Of a DNA stretch of 64,000 bases, positions 25,589 to 33,788 are shown one piece after another (position 1 is the first letter of the stretch; each line of letters starts with the position of its first letter). The stretch is from NCBI RefSeq assembly GCF_902859895.1, contig NZ_CADIKM010000002.1, positions 248,001-312,000 on the forward strand. The letters run 5' to 3'. Under the pieces are notes generated by a model, which made no database searches, was not told where the DNA came from, and saw only the letters and a list, made by a program, of their open reading frames with translations. The DNA is from Pararobbsia alpina (GTDB lineage Bacteria; Pseudomonadota; Gammaproteobacteria; Burkholderiales; Burkholderiaceae). Both the position numbers and the translations under genes were made by a program.

Positions 25589-27259
25589 CTAGTTCGAGAA
25601 CCGATTCAAAGTAAATGCACGATAGGCGGCAACGAAGGTATCAAAGTCGCCGACCTCGTCGCGTTCGATTGTCGCCTGGCGGTCGAGCGACTCATGCGCC
25701 ATCGCTTCGAAACGCGCGCGCTCTTCGGCCGGAAGCGGCCGGGCACGGAAGCCTTCGGCGATATGCCGGCTCTGCGCAAGATTGAAGTCAGCGAACGACT
25801 GGCCGCTGGCAAGAAGTGCCGCGAGCGCCCGTGCGGAAGGGGTCAACGACACGTCGTCGAGCTTGGCGCGCTGGGCCTCGAGCGTCAGGCGATGGGCACC
25901 GTCGTCACGCAGCGAGTCGAGCAGCGCCGCGGCCGGCAACATCCGGTCGAGCAGTTCATGTCCCCACTCGAGCAGGCTGATCGGCACGCCCTCGCGTTGC
26001 AGGTTCAGGCCGGGGCTGCGCCCTTCGCGCGAGACCCGCCCGAAGTTGCCCGAACTCTCCGTGAGTCCCGCCGGACTGAGCCGCGGACTGTCGTCGAGCG
26101 CGCAACTCAGGAGGAACACATCGAGAAAACGCGCGGTCGATTCGGCGATGCCGATCGGCTCGAACGGGTCGATGTCGAGACACCGGATTTCGACATACTG
26201 GACGCCGCGGCCGGCAAGTGCCGTCAGCGCGCGTTCGCCGGGCCGCGCGACGCGCTTGGGCCGGATCGACGAGTAAAACTCGTTTTCGATCTGCAGGACG
26301 TTCGTATTGATCTGCACCCACTCGCCGTCGCGTTGCGTCCCGATTGCCTCGTAGGCGGGATAAGGCTGGCTGACGGCGCGCGCGAGGCTCGCGACATAAC
26401 TGTCGAGATCGTCGTAGTTCGGCAGCAGTGCAGCCTGGGCCGAGGCGTTGTGATAGCCGAGATCGCTCATGCGCAGACTCGTCGCATGAGGCAGGTAGAG
26501 CGTATGGTCGCCGATCGACTCGAGCGAGTGCGACGCGCCTCGCACGAAACCGGCGTCGAGCGCGGGCGAGGCGCCGAACAGATACATCAGCAGCCAGCTA
26601 TAGCGGCGGAAATTCCGGATCAGCGCGAAGTAGCGTGCCGATTGGAAGTCCTGCGCCGAGTCGAGCCGCGCGTTTGCCGGCTCGGCCTCCCGTAACACAT
26701 GCCAGACGTCTTCATGAAGCGACCAGTTGAAATGGACGCCGGCGATGCATTGCATGGTCTTGCCGTAGCGGACCGCGAGACCCTGGCGATAGACGTGCTT
26801 GAGCCGGCCGATGTTCGAAATGCCGAAATTCGCAATGGGGATCTCGGCCTCCGACGGCAGCCGACAGGGCATCGACTGATTCCAGATCAGTTCGTCGCCG
26901 ATCGCCGAGTAGACAAAGCGATGCAGGGTGTCGAGGTGCTCGAGCGAAGTGGCGACGTCGGCGTCGGCCGGCGTGATGAATTCGAGCAGGGCTTCCGAAT
27001 AGTCGGTCGTCAGCAGCGGATGCGTGAGCGCCGAGCCCAGCGCGGCAGGATGAGCCGTGAGCGCGAGCGTGCCCGCCGGGGTCACGCGCAGGCTTTCCTT
27101 CTCGATTCCATGCAGACCTTGCGTGAGCAAGGCGCGGTTCGGTGCTTGGCCGAGCAAGGCGAGACCCTCGGCGAGACGATCGGGGATCGCGAGATTCATC
27201 GTCGTGTCGGGCATCGTTGGAAGATGCGCCGGCAAAGCGTGCGGCGAAGAATTTGACAT
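25589..27259 (-). CDS. gshA: Glutamate-cysteine ligase (E. coli GshA type)
   Basis: The first enzyme of glutathione synthesis: ATP plus glutamate plus cysteine to gamma-glutamylcysteine. From the ATG at 27259 (MSNSSPHAL) it is 556 residues, near the family's usual length. Conserved segments are LTQGLHGIEKESLRV (active-site glutamates), PLLTTDYSEALLEFITP, QSMPCRLP, YGKTMQCIAGVHFNWS, SLRMSDLGYHN, EIRCLDIDPFEP and the C-terminal FNLAQSRHIAEGF. The frame stays open upstream to 27466, but that part is low-complexity and unlike the family. The partner gshB is not in the window. Confidence 0.95.
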   Translation of the reverse strand: MSNSSPHALPAHLPTMPDTTMNLAIPDRLAEGLALLGQAPNRALLTQGLHGIEKESLRVTPAGTLALTAHPAALGSALTHPLLTTDYSEALLEFITPADADVATSLEHLDTLHRFVYSAIGDELIWNQSMPCRLPSEAEIPIANFGISNIGRLKHVYRQGLAVRYGKTMQCIAGVHFNWSLHEDVWHVLREAEPANARLDSAQDFQSARYFALIRNFRRYSWLLMYLFGASPALDAGFVRGASHSLESIGDHTLYLPHATSLRMSDLGYHNASAQAALLPNYDDLDSYVASLARAVSQPYPAYEAIGTQRDGEWVQINTNVLQIENEFYSSIRPKRVARPGERALTALAGRGVQYVEIRCLDIDPFEPIGIAESTARFLDVFLLSCALDDSPRLSPAGLTESSGNFGRVSREGRSPGLNLQREGVPISLLEWGHELLDRMLPAAALLDSLRDDGAHRLTLEAQRAKLDDVSLTPSARALAALLASGQSFADFNLAQSRHIAEGFRARPLPAEERARFEAMAHESLDRQATIERDEVGDFDTFVAAYRAFTLNRFSN

Positions 27260-27467
27260 GCTCGTCGGTGGATCGGATCGTTGAGTGACGGGCACTTTAA
27301 CACTTCGCCCGTTTGCTTGCCGACGGTGGCACAGGCCCTCTGGGCAACAGGGATTTAGGCGCGATAGCCGGCGAAACGGCCGTCTCGGCGAAGCCATTCC
27401 GGCCGTCTGGATGACATGGCGATTGAGAGCGTTGGTCGCTGCGCCAATCCGCGGCGCCCGTTTCAAA

Positions 27468-28904
27468 TCAATATTGAATGACCCTCATCGAGAACGGGTG
27501 TGAAAAATCCAGGTCTTCGCCGTTCTGCGCACGAACATGTTTCAAATCTTCGTGTTCGACGACGCCACTGAAAGTCGCTACCCGGCTATAGGAGAGGTTG
27601 TCCCAATCCGAAAGCATGACCGCCACACCGTGATCGGCCTGCACAAATACGTCGTGTCCCTTGATCCAGTTGGGCAGTTCGTATCCGGACCGGTCTTCCG
27701 CCGGCAAACAATATTTTTCCGCGGAGATCAGACTGACAATGCAACCTAACGGTCTGGTATTGAGTACCACACGCATCGAGCGTGGCATCGAAAAATCCAG
27801 ATATTCACCGTTATCCGCTTTCACATGCTTGAGTTTGCTGTTTTCCGTCGTGCCGTAAAACAATGCCGTCCGGGCATATGACAAGTTATCCCAGTCTGAC
27901 AGCATGACAGAAACACCGCTGTCCGCCTGGACATATACGTTTTGCGAATATATCCAGTCTGGCAAGCTATATCCGCTGCGCGCCCCCGCTTTGAGACAGT
28001 ACTTCGCGCCACTACGAAGACTGACGATACAGCCCCGGGGTGGCGTGTCTGACAGGAATCGCGCATCCGGATAGACGGATTTAATCCAGTCAACATACTT
28101 CGATACGCGCGCACCGGTCGACGCAGTCGAATGGCCGCCGTTTGTGGTAGCGATGATGACGGGCGAATTCTTACGGACCTGCCACCACGACGAACCACTA
28201 TCACCGGCAGCTACCCGTGCCCAGCGAGGAGACGGGCCAACGGGTTGATAGTTTGAACCGATCCCGTATTCCGCCTCAAAAATGCTGTCCACCTTACTTC
28301 GCCCGTACAACCTGCGATCCCCGTCCTGGGGCGAGTAGCCGCCACTCTGATCGAGTCCAACTCCCCAGGTGCCATACCCGACGAAAATGACGTCGCGATC
28401 CTTCTCGTCGAATGAATCATTGAGAATCGGTCGCTCCAGCGGATTGCCAGCCTTGTCCACAATAACCCTTCGACGAGGTAATTTCGCTATCGCAATATCG
28501 GTGGATGCGCCTCCCAGGCTGGGGCGCCTATTCACTCGCTCCTTCGGCACATAGACCGTTCCTTTCCCGTCCGCAACCACGCTGCCATCCCAGGCAACGA
28601 ATTTCGCCGATGCGGGTGTCTCGGTGCCTTGATAAGGGACACAATGCGCTGCCGTCAGGATGTAGCTCCAATCGTCCTTGTCGCCGAGCCACGTTGCTGT
28701 ACAGCCTCCCAAGTTACCAACGCTCAACCACGCCGTCGAGTAACTAAGCAACCTCAGCTTTTCATTGGCGGTTTTGATTCCTTGCGGGACATTCGAAACG
28801 TCGCCGCCATTTTTTCTGAACGTATCCTCGTTAATCACGACGGCATTGGCGGTGGTGGACGCCACCAGGAAGGAGATTGCAATTTGGCTAAACCAGAATT
28901 TCAT
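27468..28904 (-). CDS. Secreted trypsin-like serine protease with two C-terminal crystallin-like repeats
   Basis: A 478-residue protein with a Sec signal peptide (cleavage after about residue 20, TTANA). The S1 protease domain has the full triad: His87 in LTAAHC, Asp136 in STDIAIAKL and Ser236 in AAGDSGSSWW. From about residue 289 two tandem repeats of about 95 residues follow. Each has GCIVSL, KYCL, RSGYxLPxWI, VxVQADxGVxVMLSDWDNLSYxR, LKHVxAxNGExLDFS and SMRV. The repeats recall beta/gamma-crystallin or lectin-like modules. Base composition is lower in GC than the neighbours, suggesting acquisition by transfer. With a complete gsp system 5 kb away, it is a good candidate type II cargo; this is inference. 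Confidence 0.88.
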   Translation of the reverse strand: MKFWFSQIAISFLVASTTANAVVINEDTFRKNGGDVSNVPQGIKTANEKLRLLSYSTAWLSVGNLGGCTATWLGDKDDWSYILTAAHCVPYQGTETPASAKFVAWDGSVVADGKGTVYVPKERVNRRPSLGGASTDIAIAKLPRRRVIVDKAGNPLERPILNDSFDEKDRDVIFVGYGTWGVGLDQSGGYSPQDGDRRLYGRSKVDSIFEAEYGIGSNYQPVGPSPRWARVAAGDSGSSWWQVRKNSPVIIATTNGGHSTASTGARVSKYVDWIKSVYPDARFLSDTPPRGCIVSLRSGAKYCLKAGARSGYSLPDWIYSQNVYVQADSGVSVMLSDWDNLSYARTALFYGTTENSKLKHVKADNGEYLDFSMPRSMRVVLNTRPLGCIVSLISAEKYCLPAEDRSGYELPNWIKGHDVFVQADHGVAVMLSDWDNLSYSRVATFSGVVEHEDLKHVRAQNGEDLDFSHPFSMRVIQY

Positions 28905-29489
28905 ATGCAGGTTCTGCAGGATCTGCTAACAAACTTGTTATTGGGAAACCCAGAAGCCTATTTGCTTGAGGCGCGCCGTGACAGCAGGCTCGGTAAATTG
29001 GCCTGGGAATAAAATTACAATCCGAAAAATAATGCGCCAAACATCGTACCAAGGAAATGGTGGTTATTATTTTGGGATTAATTGCGCCGAGTCTCTTTCT
29101 GCGTAAGCGGAACTATGACGGAGTAGCAGACTAGAGCTCGAGAAAATGGTGTAAGGATGGCATCGGGGCCATGTTGACGGCGCAGCATGGGCTACGTGTT
29201 TGTTGTCAGGTGCAGATTCAGGGCGCCACGAAGAGTGGCGTCTTCCGCCGCGAAGCTGTCTTGCGCGGCACACGTATCAACCGACTAGCGGACGATCTGC
29301 TCGATCTAGAACGACGTGCCCCGTTCGATACCGTCTTCAAATAGCTGCTTGGATATAGATGCGGGGGGCTTTTGCGATTCCCGGCCCCGCCCCTCAAGAG
29401 CGGGATAGCCCTGCAGAACGCGCTGCTACCATAGAAAAATTTGTGTTTCAACGTTTCAAAAAACTTACTGTTGTCAAATTGTGACGTTG
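28905..29489. other. AT-rich intergenic region with a possible gene remnant
   Basis: No convincing gene. A 56-codon frame from a TTG at 29174 to the stop at 29342-29344 ends with a protein-like stretch (RREAVLRGTRINRLADDL...ERRAPFDTVFK). It may be the C-terminal end of a decayed gene; I do not recognise the family. The low GC and the neighbouring protease suggest a small acquired patch. Confidence 0.35.
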
Positions 29490-29605
29490 CTCGGAAACCC
29501 CACTTGCGTATTGCGGCGCAGCAGGGTTTCGGATAACATTCGTCCTGTCTCCTCCATGTCTCCTCCTGATATGGATTCAGCCCGCCTCTTCGGCGGGCTT
29601 TTTTT
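29490..29605 (+). ncRNA. Candidate small RNA with anti-Shine-Dalgarno repeats and intrinsic terminator
   Basis: A compact unit on the plus strand. A hairpin GAAACCC (29494-29500) / GGGTTTC (29524-29530) has an inner TGCG/CGCA stem. After it come two direct copies of TGTCTCCTCC (29546-29555 and 29557-29566), complementary to GGAGGAGA ribosome-binding sites. The unit ends with terminator stem GCCCGCC (29580-29586) / GGCGGGC (29592-29598) plus seven T residues. No ORF precedes the terminator. Repeated CUCCUCC in single-stranded RNA next to a Rho-independent terminator is typical of sRNAs that mask start sites. A promoter is not clear, and the RNA itself is inferred. Confidence 0.5.
29580..29605 (+). 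terminator. Intrinsic terminator
   Basis: Seven-bp GC stem (29580-29586 / 29592-29598), 5-nt loop and a T run. It has no upstream protein gene on this strand, which supports the candidate small RNA. Confidence 0.85.
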
Positions 29606-29760
29606 CGTCCATCGGAATGACGCACGGATTCCGGCGCCCGCCCCGCCCCGTCTGCCCGCTCCTTCCGCTCCGCCCGCTACGCGACGTGCGACGTGCGACG
29701 TGCGCATACGCGCATACGCGTCGCGGCAAAGGTTTCCTCGAAGGGAGGCCTGACGCGGTG

Positions 29761-30315
29761 TCAGCGTGCCACGGGCTCGCGCCAGCGATCCCATTCGACC
29801 AGGACGGGGTCGGCCACGCCGTTGCCAAGCCAGAGCTGGCCTTCCTGGATCGTGCATTGCAGCCGCATCGAACGTTGCGCGAGTGTGGCAAGCGCGGCGG
29901 CACAGCCCTCGTAAAGATTGAGCATGGTCAGGTTGCGCACGCGCGCGACGCGCGACTCGAGCGGCTTCCACCACACTTCCGACGCACGGCCCCCGTATGA
30001 GATCACGCGCACCTGTTCCGCGCGGCCGGCGGCCTTCAGGATGCGGCGCTCGTCGGGCTGCCCGACATCGACCCATTGGACAATCGCACCGGTCAGGTCG
30101 GTCTCCCAGAGGTCCGGCTCGTCGACGTCCGAGAGGCCCTTGCAGAACTCGAGCCGTTCACTCGCGAACATTGCGAAGGCGACGAGCCGTACCATCATCC
30201 GCTCGTCGGTTTCGGAGGGGTGCCGCGCGATCGTCAGTGCATGGTCGGCATAGTAGTGCCGGTCCATATCGGCAATCTGCAGGTCGGCCTTGTAAATAGT
30301 CGATTTGAGGGCCAT
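29761..30315 (-). CDS. yaeQ: YaeQ-family protein
   Basis: From the ATG at 30315 the product is 184 residues and matches E. coli YaeQ along its length: MALKSTIYKADLQIADMDRHYYADHALTIARHPSETDERMMVRLVAFA at the start, then DEPDLW, GQPDERRILKA, ASEVWWKPL and MRLQCTIQEGQLWLG. YaeQ has a nuclease-like PD-(D/E)XK-type fold; its biological role is not established. The frame runs open to 30429, but the extra residues are not conserved. It is downstream of the MATE gene on the same strand. Confidence 0.93.
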   Translation of the reverse strand: MALKSTIYKADLQIADMDRHYYADHALTIARHPSETDERMMVRLVAFAMFASERLEFCKGLSDVDEPDLWETDLTGAIVQWVDVGQPDERRILKAAGRAEQVRVISYGGRASEVWWKPLESRVARVRNLTMLNLYEGCAAALATLAQRSMRLQCTIQEGQLWLGNGVADPVLVEWDRWREPVAR

Positions 30316-30425
30316 CGGCGGCATCTGTCCAAGTGAAAAGGCGAGGCCGGATGATAACTGGCCCCGCAGTTGAACGGTGGATCCGGCGGCGTTCCACCTT
30401 CGGGTCTGCTTCTGGTTTCCGGGCC

Positions 30426-31781
30426 TCAACGCGCGGATGCGATCAGCTTCGGCAAGCGCACGCCGAGCATCGTCGCGCGCATGACCATGAAAACCATCAG
30501 CGCCGCCCAGAGTCCGTGATTGCCGAACAGCGGTTGCAGGACGAGCGCGAGGACGATGAACACGGCCATCGCCAGCGCCATCGAGACCATCATGTCGTGT
30601 GTGCGCGTCGCCCCGATGAACATGCCGTCAAGCGCGAAGCTCCACGCTGAGAGCAGCGGCGAGGCCGCGGCCCAGAGCAGGAACACGCGTGCGGTCGCAC
30701 GGACCTCGGCCTGGTCGGTCAGCTGGTCGATGACCCAGGGCCCGATCGCGAAATAGCAGAGGCTGAACAGTGCGGCCCCGGCTGCCGTCCAGACGAGTGT
30801 CACGCGCACGGCCTGCTGTAGCGCGACGCGATTGCGCGCGCCGAGCGCCGCACCGACCAGCGCCTCGGCCGTGTTTGCGAAGCCGTCGAGCGCATAAGCC
30901 ATGAAAGACTGGAAATTCAGCAGCAGCGCATTCGCCGCCAGCACCGCATCGCCGAGCTTCGCCCCTGCATGGGCGAACCAGCCGAAGCTCAACAGCAGGC
31001 ATGCCGTGCGCACGAAGATGTCGCGATTGATGCCGATCATATGGATCACCGCCTCGCGCTCGAAGACGGCCCGCCATTTCACGGGCGGCAGTCCGCGCGG
31101 CCGCAGCCAGGCGAGCAGCGCGATGCCGAGCACAAAGCCGGCGACATCGGCGCTCGCGGTCGCCGCACCGATGCCCGCGATGCCCCAGTGCAATCCATAG
31201 ACATATGCAAGCACGGCAAGCACATTTACGATGTTGACGACGATCTGCACGAGCAGGGCGAGCCGCGCGTGCTGGGCACCGAGCAGGAAACCGAGCACGA
31301 CGAAGTTGGCGAGCACGAGTGGCGCGGACCAGATGCGCGCCGTGCAATAGAGCAGCGCATTGGCCCGCACGGCCGGGCTGCCGCCGAGCAGTGCGATCAC
31401 CCATTCGATGAGCGGTAGCCGGATCGCGAGCAGCGCGAGTCCGATCGACAGCGCGAGTGCGAACGCTCGTAGCACGATGGCCCTCAGGCGCTCGCCGCCG
31501 CCCGCACCGTAGGCCTGTGCGACGAGTCCCGTGGTGCCCATGCGCAGAAAGCCGAACCCCCAGAACACGAACGAGAAGAACAGGCCACCGAGCGCGACAC
31601 CGCCGAGCATCGCGACATCGGCCATATGGCCCGCGATGGCGGTATCGACCGCCGAGACGATCGGCTGCGCGAGATTGGCGAGCACGATCGGCACGGATAG
31701 GCCGATCACCTTGCGATGCCATTCGCGCGGCGTGGTCGGGAATTCGGTGACTGCAAGGGAAACGTCGGCCGGCTCGCTCAT
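30426..31781 (-). CDS. MATE-family multidrug/sodium efflux transporter (DinF-like)
   Basis: A 451-residue membrane protein from the ATG at 31781 (MSEPADVSL), with 12 hydrophobic segments. MATE hallmarks are VPIVLANLAQPIVSAVDTAIAGHM in the first helix, FWGFGFLRMGTTGLVAQAYGAG, and the second-half repeat NFQSFMAYALDGFANTAEALVGAALGARN. The proteins exchange cationic drugs for sodium or protons; the DinF subgroup is linked to DNA-damage and bile or oxidative stress. The longer frame to 31943 has an unconserved N terminus. Confidence 0.93.
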   Translation of the reverse strand: MSEPADVSLAVTEFPTTPREWHRKVIGLSVPIVLANLAQPIVSAVDTAIAGHMADVAMLGGVALGGLFFSFVFWGFGFLRMGTTGLVAQAYGAGGGERLRAIVLRAFALALSIGLALLAIRLPLIEWVIALLGGSPAVRANALLYCTARIWSAPLVLANFVVLGFLLGAQHARLALLVQIVVNIVNVLAVLAYVYGLHWGIAGIGAATASADVAGFVLGIALLAWLRPRGLPPVKWRAVFEREAVIHMIGINRDIFVRTACLLLSFGWFAHAGAKLGDAVLAANALLLNFQSFMAYALDGFANTAEALVGAALGARNRVALQQAVRVTLVWTAAGAALFSLCYFAIGPWVIDQLTDQAEVRATARVFLLWAAASPLLSAWSFALDGMFIGATRTHDMMVSMALAMAVFIVLALVLQPLFGNHGLWAALMVFMVMRATMLGVRLPKLIASAR

Positions 31782-32072
31782 GGCGGGTCTGAATGATGAC
31801 GTGGGGTTGAGATGAGATTGAGCAACGACGCGATCAAACCCATGGTTCGATCCGGTGTCGGGGTTCTCAAACTGTATGGCTTTTCGACGTGGTGCGGGGC
31901 CGCGTCTCCTGAAAAACGCATTCAAGATAAGTCGCAGCCACACCCACTACCAAAGCTTACACATTGCCGACGCTTTTTTCATGATTTGGATATGCGCAGA
32001 CAGGCATAGAATGTTCGCAACCGGGCACGTCCTTTCCTCGACCCGGTTTCCGCCACTTGAAACGGAACTATC
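31782..32072. other. Divergent intergenic region
   Basis: 290 bases between the MATE gene and the small hypothetical gene, AT-rich from about 31930 to 32030. The promoters of both should lie here; no clear box or repeat was identified. Confidence 0.4.
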
Positions 32073-32291
32073 ATGCAGATCGAGATCGGCTCCATCGTTC
32101 AGTCCACACATATTGCAGTACCGGCAGGCGCGTTGGGCATCGTCACGCGCATCCTCGGCAATATGGCGATGGTGACCTGGTACGAGGGCCAGCCAGGCGC
32201 TTCACGCAAACTCAATACCGAACCCTTTTTCATCGAGGACCTGATCGATACGGGCGAGCAGCTGCCCTCGCCGAGTCGCTCGGTCCACTAA
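32073..32291 (+). CDS. Small conserved hypothetical protein
   Basis: A 72-residue protein. The sequence (IEIGSIVQSTHIAVPAGALGIVTRIL, AMVTWYEGQPGASRKLNTEPFFIEDLID) suggests a small beta-barrel: strands with glycine turns, like SH3/KOW folds. It has natural codon composition and lies 49 nt before srkA on the same strand, so the two may form an operon. Function unknown. Confidence 0.65.
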   Translation: MQIEIGSIVQSTHIAVPAGALGIVTRILGNMAMVTWYEGQPGASRKLNTEPFFIEDLIDTGEQLPSPSRSVH

Positions 32292-32340
32292 ACGCGGTAC
32301 GAGATCCGCACGCGCGGGCCGGCTCGGGCAGAATGGGGGG

Positions 32341-33354
32341 ATGAATTCGATTCCACCGGTCACCGCAGCGTCCCCGTCCGAGATTCCCTTCGACGGCCTG
32401 ACACCTGAGTGCGTCCTCGATGCGCTCGAAAGCATCGGTCTCTGGGCGGATGGGCGACTGCTCGCGCTCAACAGCTACGAGAATCGCGTCTACCAGGTCG
32501 GCATCGACGGCGAGGCACCGGTCGTCGCGAAGTTCTACCGGCCTGGTCGCTGGAGCGATGCCGCAATCCTCGAGGAACATGCGTTCGTCGCGGAACTCGT
32601 CGAGCTCGAGATTCCCGCTGTGCCCGCGCGATCGATCGGTGGCCGGACCTTGCATGAACATGCGGGCTTCCGCTTCTCGGTGTTCGAGCGGCGCGGGGGC
32701 CGCGCGCCCGAACTCGAAGACCCGGATGTGCTGATCTGGCTCGGCCGCTTCCTTGGCCGCATTCATGCGGTCGGCGCACTGCGTCCCTACCAGTCGCGTC
32801 CGACTCTGGACATCGAGAGCTTCGGCCGCGAGCCGAGCGCGTTTGTATTGAGCCATGAGTTTGTGCCGCCCGATGTGCGCGCGGCCTACCAGACCGTCGT
32901 CGGACTGGCGCTCGAGGCAATCGAGCAGGCATTCGAGCGCGCCGGCAATGTGCGTTCGATCCGGTTGCATGGCGACTGCCACGGTGGGAACGTGCTGTGG
33001 ACCGATGCGGGCCCGCACTTCGTGGATTTCGACGACAGCCGCAGCGGTCCGGCAATCCAGGATCTATGGATGCTGTTGCCCGCCGGGCGCAACGAGCAAT
33101 CGCGCGCGCTGGCGGAACTGCTCGCGGGGTATGAGGATTTCTGCGAATTCGATCCGCGTGAACTCTATCTGATCGAGGCTTTGCGGACGCTGCGCCTGAT
33201 TCATTATTCGGCCTGGCTCGCACGACGCTGGGACGACCCGGCCTTCCCCGCCGCCTTTCCGTGGTTCAACTCGCAGCGCTACTGGGAAGATCGGATTCTC
33301 GAGCTGCGCGAGCAGGTTGCCGTGCTCGCGGAACCGCCGCTTTGGCCGGTCTGA
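32341..33354 (+). CDS. srkA: Stress response serine/threonine kinase SrkA (RdoA/YihE)
   Basis: A 337-residue protein of the choline kinase-like fold. Family segments are LNSYENRVYQVG (nucleotide loop), VVAKFYRPGRWSDAAILEEHAFVAEL (ATP lysine and glutamate), RLHGDCHGGNVLW (catalytic loop with Asp) and HFVDFDDSRSGPAIQDLWMLL (metal-binding DFDD). The E. coli homologue protects cells from oxidative and envelope stress and is co-regulated with dsbA by Cpx. Length and motifs are complete. Confidence 0.95.
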   Translation: MNSIPPVTAASPSEIPFDGLTPECVLDALESIGLWADGRLLALNSYENRVYQVGIDGEAPVVAKFYRPGRWSDAAILEEHAFVAELVELEIPAVPARSIGGRTLHEHAGFRFSVFERRGGRAPELEDPDVLIWLGRFLGRIHAVGALRPYQSRPTLDIESFGREPSAFVLSHEFVPPDVRAAYQTVVGLALEAIEQAFERAGNVRSIRLHGDCHGGNVLWTDAGPHFVDFDDSRSGPAIQDLWMLLPAGRNEQSRALAELLAGYEDFCEFDPRELYLIEALRTLRLIHYSAWLARRWDDPAFPAAFPWFNSQRYWEDRILELREQVAVLAEPPLWPV

Positions 33355-33382
33355 CCGCTTCCGGACGCGCTCGCCGGAACGT

Positions 33383-33601
33383 TCAAGGGCAGCAAGCGCA
33401 GAAACCGCGATGTCGGAACCCATACGAACCCGCACTCTCTGTCGAGTCACCGCCTCCAGTCACAAGCGTCGCAGAGACAGTTTGGATGCGCTCGCTAACA
33501 TTCTCGCACTGTGGGCAGGCAACTGAAACGTTGCGTTCTGTCAGGCGGCGCATCACTTCGAATACGCCGCAAGTCCCGCACTGGTAGTCATAGAATGGCA
33601 T
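33383..33601 (-). CDS. FmdB-family zinc-ribbon protein
   Basis: A 72-residue protein starting MPFYDYQCGTCG, the FmdB hallmark, with a second knuckle CPQC at residues 34-37, so one zinc ribbon. It ends in an extra cysteine group (GFCACCP). FmdB proteins accompany formamidase and other amide or nitrile genes and are suspected regulators. The HD-domain protein just upstream on the same strand belongs to a family containing cyanamide hydratases, so a shared nitrogen-compound role is possible. Confidence 0.88.
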   Translation of the reverse strand: MPFYDYQCGTCGVFEVMRRLTERNVSVACPQCENVSERIQTVSATLVTGGGDSTESAGSYGFRHRGFCACCP

Positions 33602-33741
33602 TCAATTTCCCGTCAGTTCGCTATGCTGCCTTGTTCATCCGAAGCACTCTTCTGTGGATTAATCGGGTGCACAGTATTCCGATAAGCGCTACGTGAAGCT
33701 GCCAGGCAATCGGGCATCACACCGGCAGTCCCACCCAATCG

Positions 33742-33767
33742 GAACGTCGCAAAAAACCGCGACGTTC
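33742..33767. repeat. Perfect 9-bp stem-loop
   Basis: GAACGTCGC (33742-33750) / GCGACGTTC (33759-33767) with an A-rich 8-nt loop, 22 nt downstream of the HD-domain gene stop on its strand. It probably marks the transcript end of that gene, although no T run follows the stem. Confidence 0.55.
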
Positions 33768-33788
33768 AGACATACACTAATTCTCTTA

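Noticed and set aside
2672-27259. ybdK and gshA as duplicated glutathione genes
   Set aside because: They belong to different glutamate-cysteine ligase families with no sequence similarity; shared activity, not duplication.
27260-27466. Longer gshA product starting at 27466
   Set aside because: The extra 69 residues are low-complexity and not found in GshA; the ATG at 27259 gives the normal family length.
29474-30076. A 200-codon frame overlapping yaeQ on the same strand
   Set aside because: It is an alternative frame of the yaeQ coding region running into the terminator and small-RNA region; Arg-rich, with no family match.
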